DNA of 64,000 nucleotides. It comes from Opisthocomus hoazin. Taxonomy: Eukaryota > Chordata > Aves > Opisthocomiformes > Opisthocomidae. Position 1 is the stretch's first letter; every line of letters begins with the position of its first letter. Where the stretch lies: positions 76,137,403 to 76,201,402 of the forward strand of contig NC_134419.1 of NCBI RefSeq assembly GCF_030867145.1. Direction: 5' to 3'. The position numbers and the translations under genes are program-made. The notes under the pieces are model-generated. The model ran no database searches. It saw nothing but the letters and a program-made list of their open reading frames with translations, and was not told where the DNA came from. Of the stretch, positions 40,215 through 55,200 are shown piece after piece.

Positions 40215-43200
40215 CTGTGGGGAAACAGAATATTCTCTTAAAATATTTCACCAAAAATGCCTATGTTAAAGACAAATGACTAACCCAGAAGGTCTGCCAA
40301 GGGAAGACAAATGGAATTTGTGTTAGCAGCAATGCTGTTCCAGAATACTGAATACAGGCTTAGTTCAGTAAAATAAATCACTGTTAGTAAATATGGAAAT
40401 AATATGTTTTCCTTTAACATTAATTAATCACCTCTACAACAAGCAGAAAAAATCATTTCTGGAGGAAAAAATGTGTTTTCAGAAAACCACTATGGCATTG
40501 AATACAACTTCCTGTCCGTTTTGGAGTTGCAATTATTTTATACTGTTATTTCATTTTATGATGTGAGTTGTCTAACACTTGGTAGAAGCTCCACTAGCCT
40601 CACACGTGTAAGCCCTTTTTTTGTTTGTTTTTGAGATTGTCAGTGGGATCAAAGCGGTGTACAGGTACAAATTCCAGGAATAAATCTTAGCCCTTGACAA
40701 TGTACTTCAGCAACATAAAAAGCCACAGACTTCTCCAGCATAAACCGTATTCAGGAAGAAGATGCCAAGCTCTTCATCTGTTCAGTCTGCTACATTCAAA
40801 CCTTCTCATCATCTAGACCAGTGTTTGGACCAGCCAGACTATTTTGCAGCCACATTTTCATCCTCTTGCTACTGTCAAATCAACATTGGGCAACATTTTG
40901 TCTGCCAGCGTTTCTCCAAGGACTAGCAACAGATGTCTCAATCAACATAGCAAAAACACAATTTCGCCCTTCTCCTCGGCTAGAAACACAACCTTTCATC
41001 ATACAGATTTAGATTCTGGACTGGTGTGCATGCTGGCAACAGCCTGCACACCGCCGTAGCACTTCAAGTTGTTTAAATTGCGTGGCATAGCTCTTGCACC
41101 TATGTAAGCCCATGGCAAACAAGCCCTGACTGCCTTCAGAAGCAGGACTGGCTTCTGTACAGTAAGATATATCCCTACGTTATGAATGGGTTTGATTATT
41201 TTCTTAATATAGACTTATTAAGATCTTCTAACACCAGCCTTTCTATGGGAATTTGGGAATTTTAATTTTGCTTGACTCCAGGCAACAAGATTAATGCGTC
41301 CTTCAAGACAGATTCCCATGTTTCTGTTTTGTCTTTTAACAAAGCAAAAACGACCTAGAAGGATAATAACGATTTTTTGCACTTATCTCAACACAACCAG
41401 CAGACACCTACCCAGATCCAGAAACTGGAACACCATGTGCATGGTGTATTTCACATTTGATGCATGATCCTCCAAGCGAAGAACGAGTATCTGATCTTTG
41501 TCAAAAACTGTCAACCAGTCCAAAAGATACACAACATAGAGCCCAACCTGTAACCTTACCTGCAAGCACAAAAAACCCAAAACAAAATTAATTCATCTTA
41601 CAACATTCTAGCAGTAACAAACGAACACTAACCTCTGTCTTCTGGGCGAGACTCGTAAATATGTGCCTTTGAGGAACCATGGAAAGACAATATCGGAACA
41701 TTTTTTAATCTTCCTCTTGTTTTCAGGGCAGCTTAAGGTAATCTTTGTAAATGGCCTTTCTGCTGGTTAGAGATGTCATTTCACTAAGGGCTTGGCTGTG
41801 CACTTGCTGCATGAGCCACAGGTCTGCTTAAAACTGCTGCACAGAGGCAACCATACGCAGCAGGATGCTTGGCCACCTCAACTCCACGCTCACGATGACC
41901 CAGCCTTCACAGACACCAAGGGCTTTCAGCCCCTGGATGAACAGCAGTGGAAGGAAAGATGCTAAGTCCTGCTACCTTCTCCAGGCCCTAAAGCTGCTTG
42001 CTTCACCTTGATTATCAGCTGCACCAGATCACGCTGCTGTGAGTAGTACAAATATTCTGACTGGGTGCCAGGAATTAGGTTCAGATGTATTTGCTTTGTC
42101 CTCTGATTGCAATCAATTAGATTTAGATCTCAGCTGCAGTAGCAGTGGCTGCTAGACAGTGCTAATGGTGCAATGTCTGAGTATGCAATGAGAGCGCCAG
42201 ACTACGTTAGACCAGAGATGTGGAAAGGCATTTTTTCAGTCTGTCCTGACCTAATCTCTGTTTTTCTTACCCCCTCAATTTTACATAAAAAGTTGAAACA
42301 TAAAAAGGGTTGTCTGGTGTTCGTAAATGTCCAACCTCCAACTGTGCTTACAAATATTTTTCTCAATCCCTTCAGGCTCAGAAGAGAGGCACATGAATCC
42401 CAAGTTATAAGCATCTTTCATAAAAGAGACTTAACATCTTCAAGCCGTATTACTGCAAAACCAGGAAGTCAGATAATAATATACTCTTTTGCTTCTTACG
42501 CTGACTCATGTGACCTACGCTGATACCTAAATTCCAGTAAAATAAGCCATATTCTGAATTATTGCTAGGTCATTATTATAATGCAATTATTATCATAATG
42601 TACGACTCTGACGTGTGTCTTTGGCTGCTTATAACATTAAGCCTCCAAGTTTAGCAGACTTTTTTATATATGTGCTAGGCATCACAAGGCATCAGTAGAG
42701 TGTCCCAAGCCATTCTCCTCTCCGTAATACCTACAGCTGGACTTTCCATTTGATCACCAAGCCTGGCATGCCTTTCTCTGGGTAATGTGCTTTTTGCTGA
42801 CTCCAAGTGAGGGTAAGCTGACAAATGGCCCTTTCTTAGCATCTATCGGCAGCGACAAGGTCTATGACACCTCCCTTCTTTCAGGAATATATTAACAAAC
42901 AGCAAAACAAAACTCTTCTGCTGTAGTTGCACAATTAGCAATCTAACGAGCTCACCGGGTAAAAGAATCCCTACTTTTTCAATATATAACAACCCATGCA
43001 CATAGCCGGCTTTAGCAAGTTGGCTGAAGAAGAAGCTGAAAAAGCCCACTGAGGAGCACAGTTAGCATTTGTGTTTTATTACGAACACCTGCTTGTGGGT
43101 CTCTGGAAAGAGGCATCCTCTGTTCCTTCTCAAAAGTCTCTTCTTCAGAGCGCTGCTTAAGACAACAAATGAAGTTTGGTTCTGCACCCAGAGGACGAAG

Positions 43201-46200
43201 ATAAGAGGAATATCTTTCCTTCTGGTTCTCTCGCTGCCTTTCTCTCCCCGCACTGGAACAAATGTGTTTGTGCAAGCAGATGGCTGGAAAATAGAGTGCT
43301 ACTGCCCGGCAGCAGCTCATGGCTGTGGAGGTCCTGGAGGCTATCATCAAACACGAGCCCAGTCTGCCTGCCAAGGTGAGCAAGAGGAATCTCCTGTTTG
43401 CCCTGCTGCTGCCGGGCTCAAGCCTGTGCAATGCACTCTTCTACTGTTATTTTATCGAGTGGAGGAGGCGAGAACCCTGGAGACAAAGCAGGGAAGTATT
43501 CGCCCAGAGTCCTTCACAGCCTGGGCAAATAAAAGAGGATTGCACGGCAAACTGGCCAGACGTGATACTTCAGGTCAATCTCTTCCATATGATGCTGCAA
43601 AGGTTTTTTTTCTCCCCCCCCCAAGCAAAATTTGAAGTCAGTTCTACACAAAAAAGTGAGAATTTAGGAATACTGAGCCTGTAATACTTCACCATTCTCC
43701 TGCCAGCATTTTCGGTATTTCCTTTTACCATTTTCTGATGTGCACAATTAAAAAAAAAAAAGAAAGGTTTTATCTAGTTATTGGTAGACTTTTCTTGTGA
43801 AAGAATACATAATTTATTCTGATTTTGAGGCAATTTCGTGTCACAAAGATCCTTGCCAGAGCTACTTTTTGGTGAGATCTACAAAAAGCTTACACATTAA
43901 ACTGTAATCTTCACTAAATGTGCTCTCCATGCGCTCGCATAATAGAAAGGCTGTATTATTACTATTGGCATTCATCAGGGAACAGACTGAGGAGGCAGCT
44001 GAGCCGCTACAACAGCTTTTACATGCTTACATATATATTTATGTCATCCACTTTACAAATGAAAAGGGAGAAAGTTTTATTTCCTGACGCTTGTTTGCAC
44101 ATCATTTTGGTATTTTAATAACCTTGACCCAACACAACATTAAACAAGCCAGGAATCAAATGTTCCTGGAAATACTTACGGGCATGGCATTGTTCAGGGT
44201 GTTGTTGTAGACACAGGCTCTCAGCGAGTAATCCAGCATGCAATTTTCAAACAGCTGCAGTGATTCTGCCACTTTTTCATGAAAGTCTTCCACAGATTTA
44301 TTAGCACTTGCAAAGTACAGATAATCGGAGTACAATCTACGAATGAGATATGTGTAAGTCAATGACAGAGGAAATGAAAGAAGCTTTATTTACATGACAA
44401 TGGCAATCAGTTACAGGAATCGAGGGAAGGGGGCACATGTGTCTGACATTGCCCCATCGACAGCCTGTTCAGCCAGCCACATTTTCTGTTTATTTTGATG
44501 GGTTTTGGCTCAGAGAAACATCTACTCTAGCGAGCTGCTAAACATCATCCCCATTTTCAAGGTCAGCATCCCTTGAGAACCTGACCCTAGTAAATGTGCG
44601 AGCCAATGTTTTCTCCTGAAGGCAAATTTTTCAGATGCATATAGTTTAAATTCATGTTGCTTATGAACAGTAGAACTGGGCTCAGCTGGCACTGGTACCC
44701 CTCTATATAGAATCCTAGAATCACAGAATCATAGAATGGTAAGGGTTGGAAAAGACCTTAAAGATCACCGGGTTCCAACCTCCCTGCCATGAGCAGGGAC
44801 ATCTGCCACCAGGCCAGGGTGCTCAGAGCTCCATCCAACCTGGCCTTGAGCACTGCCAGGGAGGGGGCAGCCACAGCTTCTCTGGGCAACCTGTTCCATT
44901 TGGACCTTCACACTGCCACGGACAGAAACAGTCCTCATCTCAAAAGCTTAAAGAGCTTAGAGGAGCAAGATGTGTTACAAAGAGTGATTTTTTTTTTTTA
45001 ATGATTATCAAGCTGGCTACCATCAAGAGTAGGCAGGAGTCCAGATTTCCTTGTCTTTTGCAGAAAGCTTTGTCTCCAATCCTATATTGACTCCCCATCA
45101 AAAACTTCCAAATTACAGCATTCCACCTCTTGTTTTTTTTAAGGTAAAATACTACAGCTAGGTGAATGGTTCACATTTGTGCTACTGTGTGTAGTGCTGC
45201 ATTCCGCACACAGTCCCACCTCTACCTCGAGGACAGCAGGATGTGACCCCATACGTATGTTGGCAGCTTGCAGGCAAGCAGAGCCCCTGCATCAGCTGCT
45301 GCTGTGTGCAAGAGCCACCAGTAACAGGAATTTCTTTAAGTTACAGCAGAGGAGCATCCCCTCATTGCACTTTTTTAGCTCAAGTTTTACGATTGCTTAG
45401 TATCACTTAAAAAGGATTATCTAAATTCAAATCCCTTTGGGTGGTGGAGAAAAAACCTACAGGCAATGAAATGTCTGCTTTCACATTAATACCTGAAACC
45501 TTGATTAAAGATTCCCAAAATAAACATGGTTCAAAGAGACAAAGGAAATGCTCTGACATGGCATAAATATTAGATTGTGAATGATCTGCTGAACACGCTA
45601 TTTTAACTTTCTTTCATATTTAAGCTTAGAAACTATGACCAGAACCCCAACCAAACTGCAAGATTTTGGAGACAGCTTTGTAACACTTCAGGAGTCACTT
45701 CCCCGAGTTTGTTTGCAGCACAAATATTATCCTTCCATAGTACCCACCTCCCGACACAATTCCAGAACTCATAGATATCTTTCAGCCTCTTTCAAAAAAC
45801 AGAGGTTTCAAAGAAATTACCTAAAAAATTTATTCATTTAGGTCTCATTTTATTGCTGCAGTAACCTTTTGTATTGAACTTACTTTGTTTATTTTCTAAC
45901 TTCCCTAGATTTCCACAGGTACTTAAAAATTCACCATTTAATCTAGAAAGTTTAGGCCCTAATCCAGCAAACCACTTAAGTGCAGGAATAGCCCTTCTGC
46001 AGTCATTATTTATGTTAGTGTTTTGCTAATTTTAATTCCCATGTGAAACAATGAAGACTCTCTGTTCATTTAAAAAGGAAGAAAAGGGATACATTTGTTG
46101 CAGGTTGCTTTTAATTCAATTTTTTACAAACTTTTTGGAAGAAAAATCTCAGCAGACTATAGAAGATGAGGCAGAGGCACGCAGTACTCTCTGTAGCAGT

Positions 46201-49200
46201 CACCAACTAAGAAAGACAAACTGATTTTTGTCCAGTTCTTTCCAGTCTGGTAAATGCAGTTGAGACAGTTTAATTCAAACAATAAAACTCCATCTCAGAG
46301 CAGAGGGAGGGTATCAGGCTGGGACCAGACTGGTTGGGCAGCCTATTTCAGAGTGATGCCCACCAGTGCTTGAGGACCACAACCACGGCACCACCTGCAT
46401 CCTCTCCCTCTGCAATGGCAGACCTTGGGTCCCTCACGCTGCACCCACAGAAGAGCCACTGCACCAGCGCAGGGTACGAGGATGAGCTGGGAAGAAGCTA
46501 AGGGACAAAGCCAGGCCACTTCAACTAAATTAGGCACACACAGTATCTCCTGCTTGCAGAAGAAGCATGTACATCAACAAGACTCAGGCTTGCCCAGTTT
46601 GTCCCACGGAAGGCAGGACCAACCGCTCCTGGCAGAGGAGATAAAAAGCTCTTGTTGAGGGAAACCAGCCAGCAGGCATCAGGTACAGCATGGGCCTTGG
46701 TGCAATTTTATTGAAAATATTTAATATGACTGCTCAGTATTTTAATCGTCCTCTAAAATAAAAGCATCGTTTTAAAGACTTGTTGATATCTTATGGAAAA
46801 CTATGTTCTTGAAGACAAGTTCTCTCTCTGCAGGGCAGTCAAGATTTTTCTGTATTTCTTTCCATCTGTTTTTAATTCTGGGGACATCTGCCTGGAAATA
46901 AAACCTTTGCTGATTAGGATTTCAGCTGTTCCGGCTACTTGAAGACATTACCCTCAATCACCATCCATTAAAACGAAATAATGGTGCCATTGACACCCAC
47001 CATCACAAACCTTGATGTCCTCCAACTATCCCCCACTGAAGGACAGACCAAGACCCTGTGCAGGTTAGACCAGACCCTGTCCCAGACCCTGTGCAGCACC
47101 CACGCCCTCCTGGTAACCGCCAGGCAACCGCCCCGCTGCGCTGCATCGTTGGTGGAGCTGCCCAGGCTGCCCCTTCTGCCACGGCTGCTCTTCTCCAGCA
47201 GTTCAGATGGATGATCAGCAACGAGGGCATAGGGAATTGCAAGAAAAACAACCCCAATTTACCATAAATACAGTAAGGAAGATGAAGCTGACTTTTTATC
47301 TCATCCTTATTAAAGCTGGCAAAGAGCTACACCCACATTACAGAGGGTGGTTGAAGCAATCAAGCAATTTGTCGGCAATTTACATGAGGAAGCCATTTCA
47401 GCCAGCTCTCGCATAAAATTACCATCTGTTAAGTCCTGAGGTCAGAAGATGCCGTTCAAACTTGAGAACTGTATTTCCTGACATAGGAGATGGGAAGCGC
47501 TCGCACAGCTCTGCTGCTCACCATGTCCTACCATCGTGGAAGCATCCTTTCCCGCTGCCGAGTCTTCTCTTTGCTGGGTGTTTCTGGGGCTTTACCCTTG
47601 AGCACTGACCTAGCCCTAAGTATCCTGAATATCCCTATGGAGCTACAGAGAGAAGGAATTCACACCCCCTTGGTCTAATCCATCTTCTTCACCCTCACTG
47701 TTACCCCCATCATTAACACCCTCCTTCAGAAGACATAATGGAAAGAAATGCCCTAGAAATCTGGAGGAAGACAGGATAGAAAAAGTGAAATACAAGCGAA
47801 AAGAAGCGCATTCATGGCTAACGCAATGGAGAAGCATTCAAGAACAGCCCACACCTCTGCAAAAACAGAGCCCTTCCACTGCAAATAAAGTCAGGAAGAT
47901 CAAGGATGAACTCCTAAGTAGCTGCTGGCTGTGCAAGATAAAATTGCCTAGTGAAGCTTTATACAAGCGTTGCACCAAGCATTTTTAAGATTAAAAAAGT
48001 TTGTATCGTTTGCTGACTCTGGAGCTATTAGTGAGATTTTAACCATTTTGAACAGTATGCCCCTTGAAGACATAAACCTTATTCTTTAACATGAATTGAA
48101 GCATTTCACAGGACCACTTATGCTGAGACCTGCAAATGCGGTGCCACACTCCGTCTAGTGAGCCCTGCTGAGAACCAGGGCATATTAGCTCAGGTAATGG
48201 AGTTCTATTGCATTTGGCAACATATAAATTCTTTTTTTCAGAGTAGATCAGGTGTCCATGCATGGAACTGTCTGTGACATTTATACCCACATGCTTCTTC
48301 TTAAAAGATTATGACAATTATGTATGCCAAAATACACAGAACAAAACCCTTGGCCATTCTATCATAAACCAAGTAACTCTGTCAAATACCGTGTGAACAC
48401 CTATTTGCATCCAAGGGAGCAAATAAAGTTACTATAGTAAGAAACTTTTCTTGTGTACTTTAGCAACACGATCCTTGCTTACCTTTCGACAGGGTCTCTC
48501 AGCATGATGATAAGTTTGGCATTCGGCTGGAAGGCGTGGATAAAATCCTGGATTAAGAAAGGAGGTTCTCCTTCAGTACTGTTGTCGTAAAAGAAAATCC
48601 AAGCGTTGTTGTCCCACATCGTCGAGGCACTGGCTTCCCCTAAAAATTAAAAACATTTCTGCTTGTAACTCATTTCATATTTTATATCAGCATGGAAATC
48701 GGATGGAATTTGAACTGGTGTAGACTGTTTAAAATTGGCTCTATTAATTTCTGTGTACCTTGGCTGTAGCAAATTGTTCTGGCTAATGTTCCCCAGAGCC
48801 AGAGCAATCCCACTGCCTTGTACCTTTGTGACTGTAGTGATGGTTAAGGCAGGTTTTATGTAATTCTGCCTGAAATATTACTGTCCACTAACCACACTGC
48901 TTCCTGTTAGTGGTTAACACACGCAGATATATTTGATCTGGGCTGGAATGGACTGCTCAGGCTTTTGGCTCACCCTTCAGCGAGGAGGCAGGAGCTCGTC
49001 GCTGCCAAAGACCTGCCGTGCTCTCCGTAGCACCCCCAGGGTTGTTTTTAATGCTCCTGATCTCAGAGAAGTAACTTGCTAACAAATTGTACATTTTGAC
49101 ACAAGCTAAAGAAAAAAGTGGAAACCACCACTCCAGCAGATCAATAGTGCTTAGAACATAAACAGGAGAGTCAGAGAGCACACGGGAAATAATTAAAATA

Positions 49201-52200
49201 AATGCACCAACAAGCTGAATTGTGTCACTGCTGTTTGAAATATCCCTTTTCAAGAATGAGCCATTATCAGAGATTTCTTCTATACTACAGTTATTCCTGT
49301 AGGTTAAGTCAAATATAACTATTTACTAAGTATTAGACAGAAGGTCTACAGGATAAATAACACATTCGGTTAAATGCCAGATTCTGTTATCCTTAGTTTC
49401 TGAAGGATCTACTCTGAAAGCAATGCTACAGGGAGAAACACAATCAGTAATGTCTCTGCCAGAACAAGGTAAGTGATGTTTCAGCTGCTAAATAAATGAT
49501 CTGATATGATGTTTTGAATTGTGTGATCTTCCCTGTCTTTTTAAGTAACGCTGGCATTTATGTGGCACTCCACTGTTCAATAAAACATATACAGAAGCTT
49601 TTTGGAAACTTCCAGTCTTTGACAGTTTAATGAGAGCTAATTTTTGTTAATGAGGTTTTGTGAATCAAAAAGAATGAAAAAATAATAATGTTGTAGGCTT
49701 AGGCTTATAGATGTACACATGATTTCCCTTTCTTTTTTTTGTTTTATTCCTCTCCTGGGAAAGTCAAATCAAGATTTTAAAAGGTGGCCAAAACACAACA
49801 TGAAATAGGTACTGGCTCCAAACTCCAGCTTAACATAATGCGACTCCTTAATAAAGTCTGGGAGTTGTTAGAAAACACATTAATCCTCTGTCGTGTTCAT
49901 TTTGCCTGTTTTCAGAAGGAAGAGATCAGGTCCATTGGCTAAAGCTGGGTGTCCACAACAGCTCTGCTTTTCCATTCTAAATTAATTAGCCAAAGTACCG
50001 CCTAATCATCAGTGGGCTTTGACTTAGTTAGAACTCAGTTAGCCCAGCTCCCATGCTGGGTATAGCAGAAACCCAAAAGACTAAATACATGACAAGAGCT
50101 GAGATAGCTGTACCACAAAAACATCATGCAGCTGTTTCTGCGCTATCAGAAGATGGTGTAATGCAAATGGGCACAAGCCCTTGCACACATGGATTTACAG
50201 AATACTGCACTCCAGGGATGAGAGCGACCTTGGAAAGTCACTGCTACATCTCCCTGACAGGAACAGCCAGGCTTATACTGCTCCCTCAGAGATGTTTGCC
50301 TAAATCATGCTGAAAAAGTCTATGACCTCATTAAGCCATCTATTCCTCTCTCGAATAGATTTTCTGATCTTCCTTCGTACTTCTCTGCTCTTCTCTGATC
50401 ATATTTGATGCTCGGTTGGGTTTATTCCAATAACCTCATATATAGTGACCAAACCTAAGAACATCTGCTTACACATGTGCTGAGCTAAATAAAATCAATG
50501 CATTTACACATAAATGGGCAGATTCTCTTAACATCACTGACCAGACCACTCCACAGAAACGGTTTCAGCTGGATCAGCTGCCACCACCAAAAATCTGCAG
50601 GCACCGCACGAGCAAGGGAAGGTCACAGGCACACAACCGAAACATGCTCAAGCATTAACAGGGACCCAAGGTGCTGCTCTAATACCTTCGGTCTGGGATA
50701 GCCTGAGTTCAAGAAGGCAAATCTTCCTAAAACAAGATGACCATCAAGAATGGGGGGGTGCGGGGTGGGGTGGATAAAAAAAAAAAACATCATTCTGGTC
50801 TGTGCTGAGTCTTTAAATTTCTTGAAGTAGCCAAAAATACTCATGACACTTTGATAGTGTTCCTTTCTGGTTTATAATATTTGAAAAGAGAGCCAGCCAT
50901 ACTAAACGTAAGATAAATTAATCACTGCTATAGTAATTATGTGAAATTCCTGCAGTGCAACCAAAAATATATTCAGTTTCTTATGGACTTAAAGAACATA
51001 TGAATTACAAAATCGCCTAAAGAATAGATATATAACCTCTATATAACACAAAATACAGTGTTTTCATAAGACATTCCTCTGAATTTATCCTATTAATGAT
51101 CACAAATAAACAAGTCCTACTCAGAATGCCTTGGGCTAGATCTGTGTTGTCCTCTTTGGTTCATCTCTAAGCAGATGGGGTTTTTTTGGAAAATGCAATT
51201 ATTACCCACTAAGTATAATATCCAAAGAAGTTTAACTTTTCAAAATAATGAAATAATGTCATATGATGAACTACTGAAATGTTTATAGTTTTAATTAGAT
51301 TTTTCTTTCTTGTCATCTGAAATAAGAAAATGGAGGATTCTAAGCAAACCTGATATGCATACAGATTCATTTTAGACTAGCTAGCTTTGTTTTGTTTTTT
51401 ACCAAGGTCATAAAAGACTGACTTAATGAGCATAATAATTCAGGATTTTTCCTGTAAACTTAATAAGAAAAGCGAACAGAACCTTAATGAAACAAGAAAT
51501 GAGACTACAGGAAAAAGAAACACAAAGTGAACTCTAGAAAAGCTGTAACAGGAGGTAAGTAATCAAAGATGTACATTGCCAATTAGATTAGTGAATTTAA
51601 TTAGGATAAGCACTTCATCCATGAAAGGACAGGAGATATTATTGTAAGCAGGAGGAAAATCTGCAGATGTCCTTGATGGCAACATTTCTTAAGACCCCCA
51701 TCTTGCAAATTTTGCTCAACGTTGAATATTTAATAAAGAAAATAGCAGGCATAAATGGAGGCTGAGGAAGCCTTGAACAAATGTGCCTATAGCCAAGGCT
51801 CTGGTTTTGTCACCATTTCATCAAGCCAACAATAGGTTAAATTTTTTGTGTTAGAAAGAGACAAAAAAAATTATTCTAAGGGTATTCCCTTTGAGGGCAG
51901 GCAGCAAAAATCTTGTCTCCGTTTTCTGTAGAATAATGGCTTCAGGCCTACTTGAAAAGTCTCTTTTGAACAGGGGACTGTCTCTTGCACGACTAGTGTT
52001 TTCATGGAATGTGTCTGGTTTCCCTGGGAAATTTTGAGGTGATAGAATAAGCCTGATCAAAGGTTTTAGCAGACAGCAAAAGCAGAATTTAGAAGTTTCT
52101 GTTGATGTTCCTTGTGGGCACTGTAAACCAATGTTACCACAGACCACCGTGGATAAGCACAGTCGATCAACCACTGTGTGTCATGGGAAGCAATTCAGGT

Positions 52201-55200
52201 ATCCCCCAAGTCCAGTCCTAACCATGGACTTCCATAAGATACAACACAACAGCATTTTTAAACCATTTTTAACACTACTCAGGTAATTTAATATCAACAG
52301 AAACTCTAAGATTATCTTCCAATAATATCCTGTACCATGCCTCTAGGTTCCACACCTGAACAGAATACCATGCAAGATAGCTTCAACTTGACTCTGTATA
52401 TTCCTGCCCTTGAAACTCGTATTATCTTTGCTGTTAACAAAGCAGCTCAGGGGTTTAATTATTTTTATTTCAGTCCACCATAGGCTACACAGGGATGATG
52501 ACACAAAAAATGGTGGTCCTTCTTCCTACACGTATGTTATGTTGGATTTTGAGAAGAGCCGCTTGGAGCTGACCCTATCATGGACACTGTCTCCAGCCAG
52601 CTACAGGATTTGTACAGCACCCATTGTATGGTGCTGTATTTAGGCTGGATATAAGGAATTCTTAAACTGGAACATTTAGACTGGATATAAGGAAGAATAT
52701 TTTTTTGCAGTGAGGGTGGTGACACCCTGGAACGAGTTGCCCAGAGAGCTAGTGGAGGTCCCATCCCTAGAAACATTCAAGGCCAGGTTGGACAGGGCTC
52801 TGAGCAGCTTGGTCTAGTGGAAGACGTCCCTGCTCACTGCAGGGGGGGTTGGGTTAGATGTCCTCTAAATGTCTCTTCCAACCCAAAGCATTCTTTGATT
52901 TTGTGATTATATGTCATAATACCACAGTTAGTGTGTTATCCCAGAAACATTGCTTCAGCATTTGAACCTGAAGCTACAATCCCATGGCTACAGGCAAAAC
53001 CCTTGTAATGAAAACAAAATAAAAACAATGTTTGAAGGAGTCATTAAGGTCATTCTCACTGTTTTTATAAAAAGATTTAATTAAATGCTGATGTTCATCA
53101 GATATTTATTGCTTGCTCAGGCATTTTCTAAAGATAATCACAACCAACCACCCTCCGGGAAAAGCCAAGAACTTCCGCGCTATCCACAGACAGCAGAGAA
53201 AACCTACATCAGGAGTCCTGTGCTGTGAACCGTTCACGTCTGGGATAACGTCCCTCATGCTTCAGCTACCAATGCTGCCAACCTGGAGCTACAGAGACAC
53301 ATTTCAGAGGCTGGATTTGCCCTACCAATTATGATGTTGTTCATCTTGCCACGCTCTTTTGCCGCTTCGCTCTGCAGCACACCCTGAATCTGGTGTGCAG
53401 CTAAGTCAAACAGATCAAGGTAATCGTCCACTGGGTAGCGATCATGAAATCCATCCCTCAGACGAATGATTCCTAAAAACAGTGAAAAGACAGAAGTTAA
53501 AAAATAAAAATAGTAATAGCAGGGCAAGATTCACCACTGGTGTAAAGCAAGACAGCTTCGTTGACATGGCTGGCACTGAGCCAGCTAACGTCAGCACAAA
53601 ATTAGACTGATGAAGTGTAACACCCAGATAAAAGTGCCAATAATGAAGTAGCTGAGGATCAAGATACTATACGATTAAGCCATAAATTCACAGTGATTGG
53701 AAATACCTTAAGTGTTCATTTTTATAGTTCCTGCATGAATAGCTTGCATTTGTTTCCTTCTAAATTTAGCTTTAGGAATGAATATGAAAGACCAGATTCT
53801 GCTTTCATTTGCACCAATATAAACTGAGGCAATATTGGACTCCCACTTGATTTACTTTATTGAGATTGAGAACAGGCTCTGATGCCAAATATGCAAATCT
53901 ATGTGCACTTCTCAAAATCAGAAAAGTGGGAAATCATTCATGTCTTTATCTTTCACAAGTATGACAATAAAGTTCCACGATAGCATGTTGTTTTTCTCCT
54001 TTCCTTCCCTACACTCCGGGGTGTGCTCGCTATCACCTTCTCCCCTCATTTCTCAGCATCTTGATCCATATCTGTGATTTTTATACTCCTTTTCCCACTC
54101 TTCTTTCCAACAGTAGTCTCACTTCTCCACTTTCTGTACATGCTGCCCATGCTTGTCTTTGCATTCTTGCTTCTTACCATACCACAAGAGAATTTCTGAA
54201 GTGGACAGAGGTCAAGGACAGCAGTTGGAAGGCAACGGAGCAGGAGCAAAGCTAAGAGTAGAGAGCAGGACTTCTCAGCTCTCCCTTTCCTGTTCCCACA
54301 AGGCCAATAATTATCAATTTTGTGAGAAGAAAGCTCAGCGAGGGAGTTCTTCTGCCCATTCCCTCTGATTTTCCCCTTTAGGAAAGTGGGATTTAATAAG
54401 AGTAGAAGAAAGTTCAGCAGTGTATATTGACTTGTTTTGAGGAGGAAAACAAGGTACACACATGGTGCTACAGACTGCCTTGGTTTGTTGCCACCCCACT
54501 CATGGGAATAGAAACTGGGACTATGAGCCAGGAAAGGGAGACAGTCAAGCTAGGACAAAGTCATGTAGAGCATCAACCATCCCAGCAGAACGGGAAAGTG
54601 GTGATTTGCAAAATGGGGCCTCCCCAGGAGGGCTGCTTAGCTTCAGCTGAAATTAGTCAGCATCATAAAAATCCACTGAATCAGAGAATGCCATAGAACA
54701 AAGAGACTTTCTTGTCCAGATAAGTGTTACAAACTAAGCCAAGTTAATAGCTGGGAGTATAGGAGTCATATCCACTAGCTGGCTTATAAAGGGGGCTGTC
54801 TCAGTTTCACTTCTTTGTTTGTCATCTACATTCTCTTTTTTTTTCTTTTTTTTTCTTTTTTCCAATTTTTCTGTTTTTCTTTTTTTTCCCCTTTTTTTTT
54901 TTTAATAGTAACCATTAGCTAATGTGCTGTTGAGGCAGAATGAAAGGACTGAGCCACCAGGAGCAAAACTTAATCTTTCATTCTCAGTGGCAGAGAGCCT
55001 GAGATGATCGGAAGGTCATCTCTCCAGATCTCTCTCCCATGAGATCTCAAGCTCTACAATCACTTCCTCAGCTTTATGAAATAACTTAAAAAATTTAATT
55101 ATGCAAAGAAAGTGGTGTTCAAAGATCTGCACTTGGTCTCCAGTCGCTGACCACAATTTTGATGCACTCCAGCCTGATTTGTTACACTCTTCTGCCTGTT

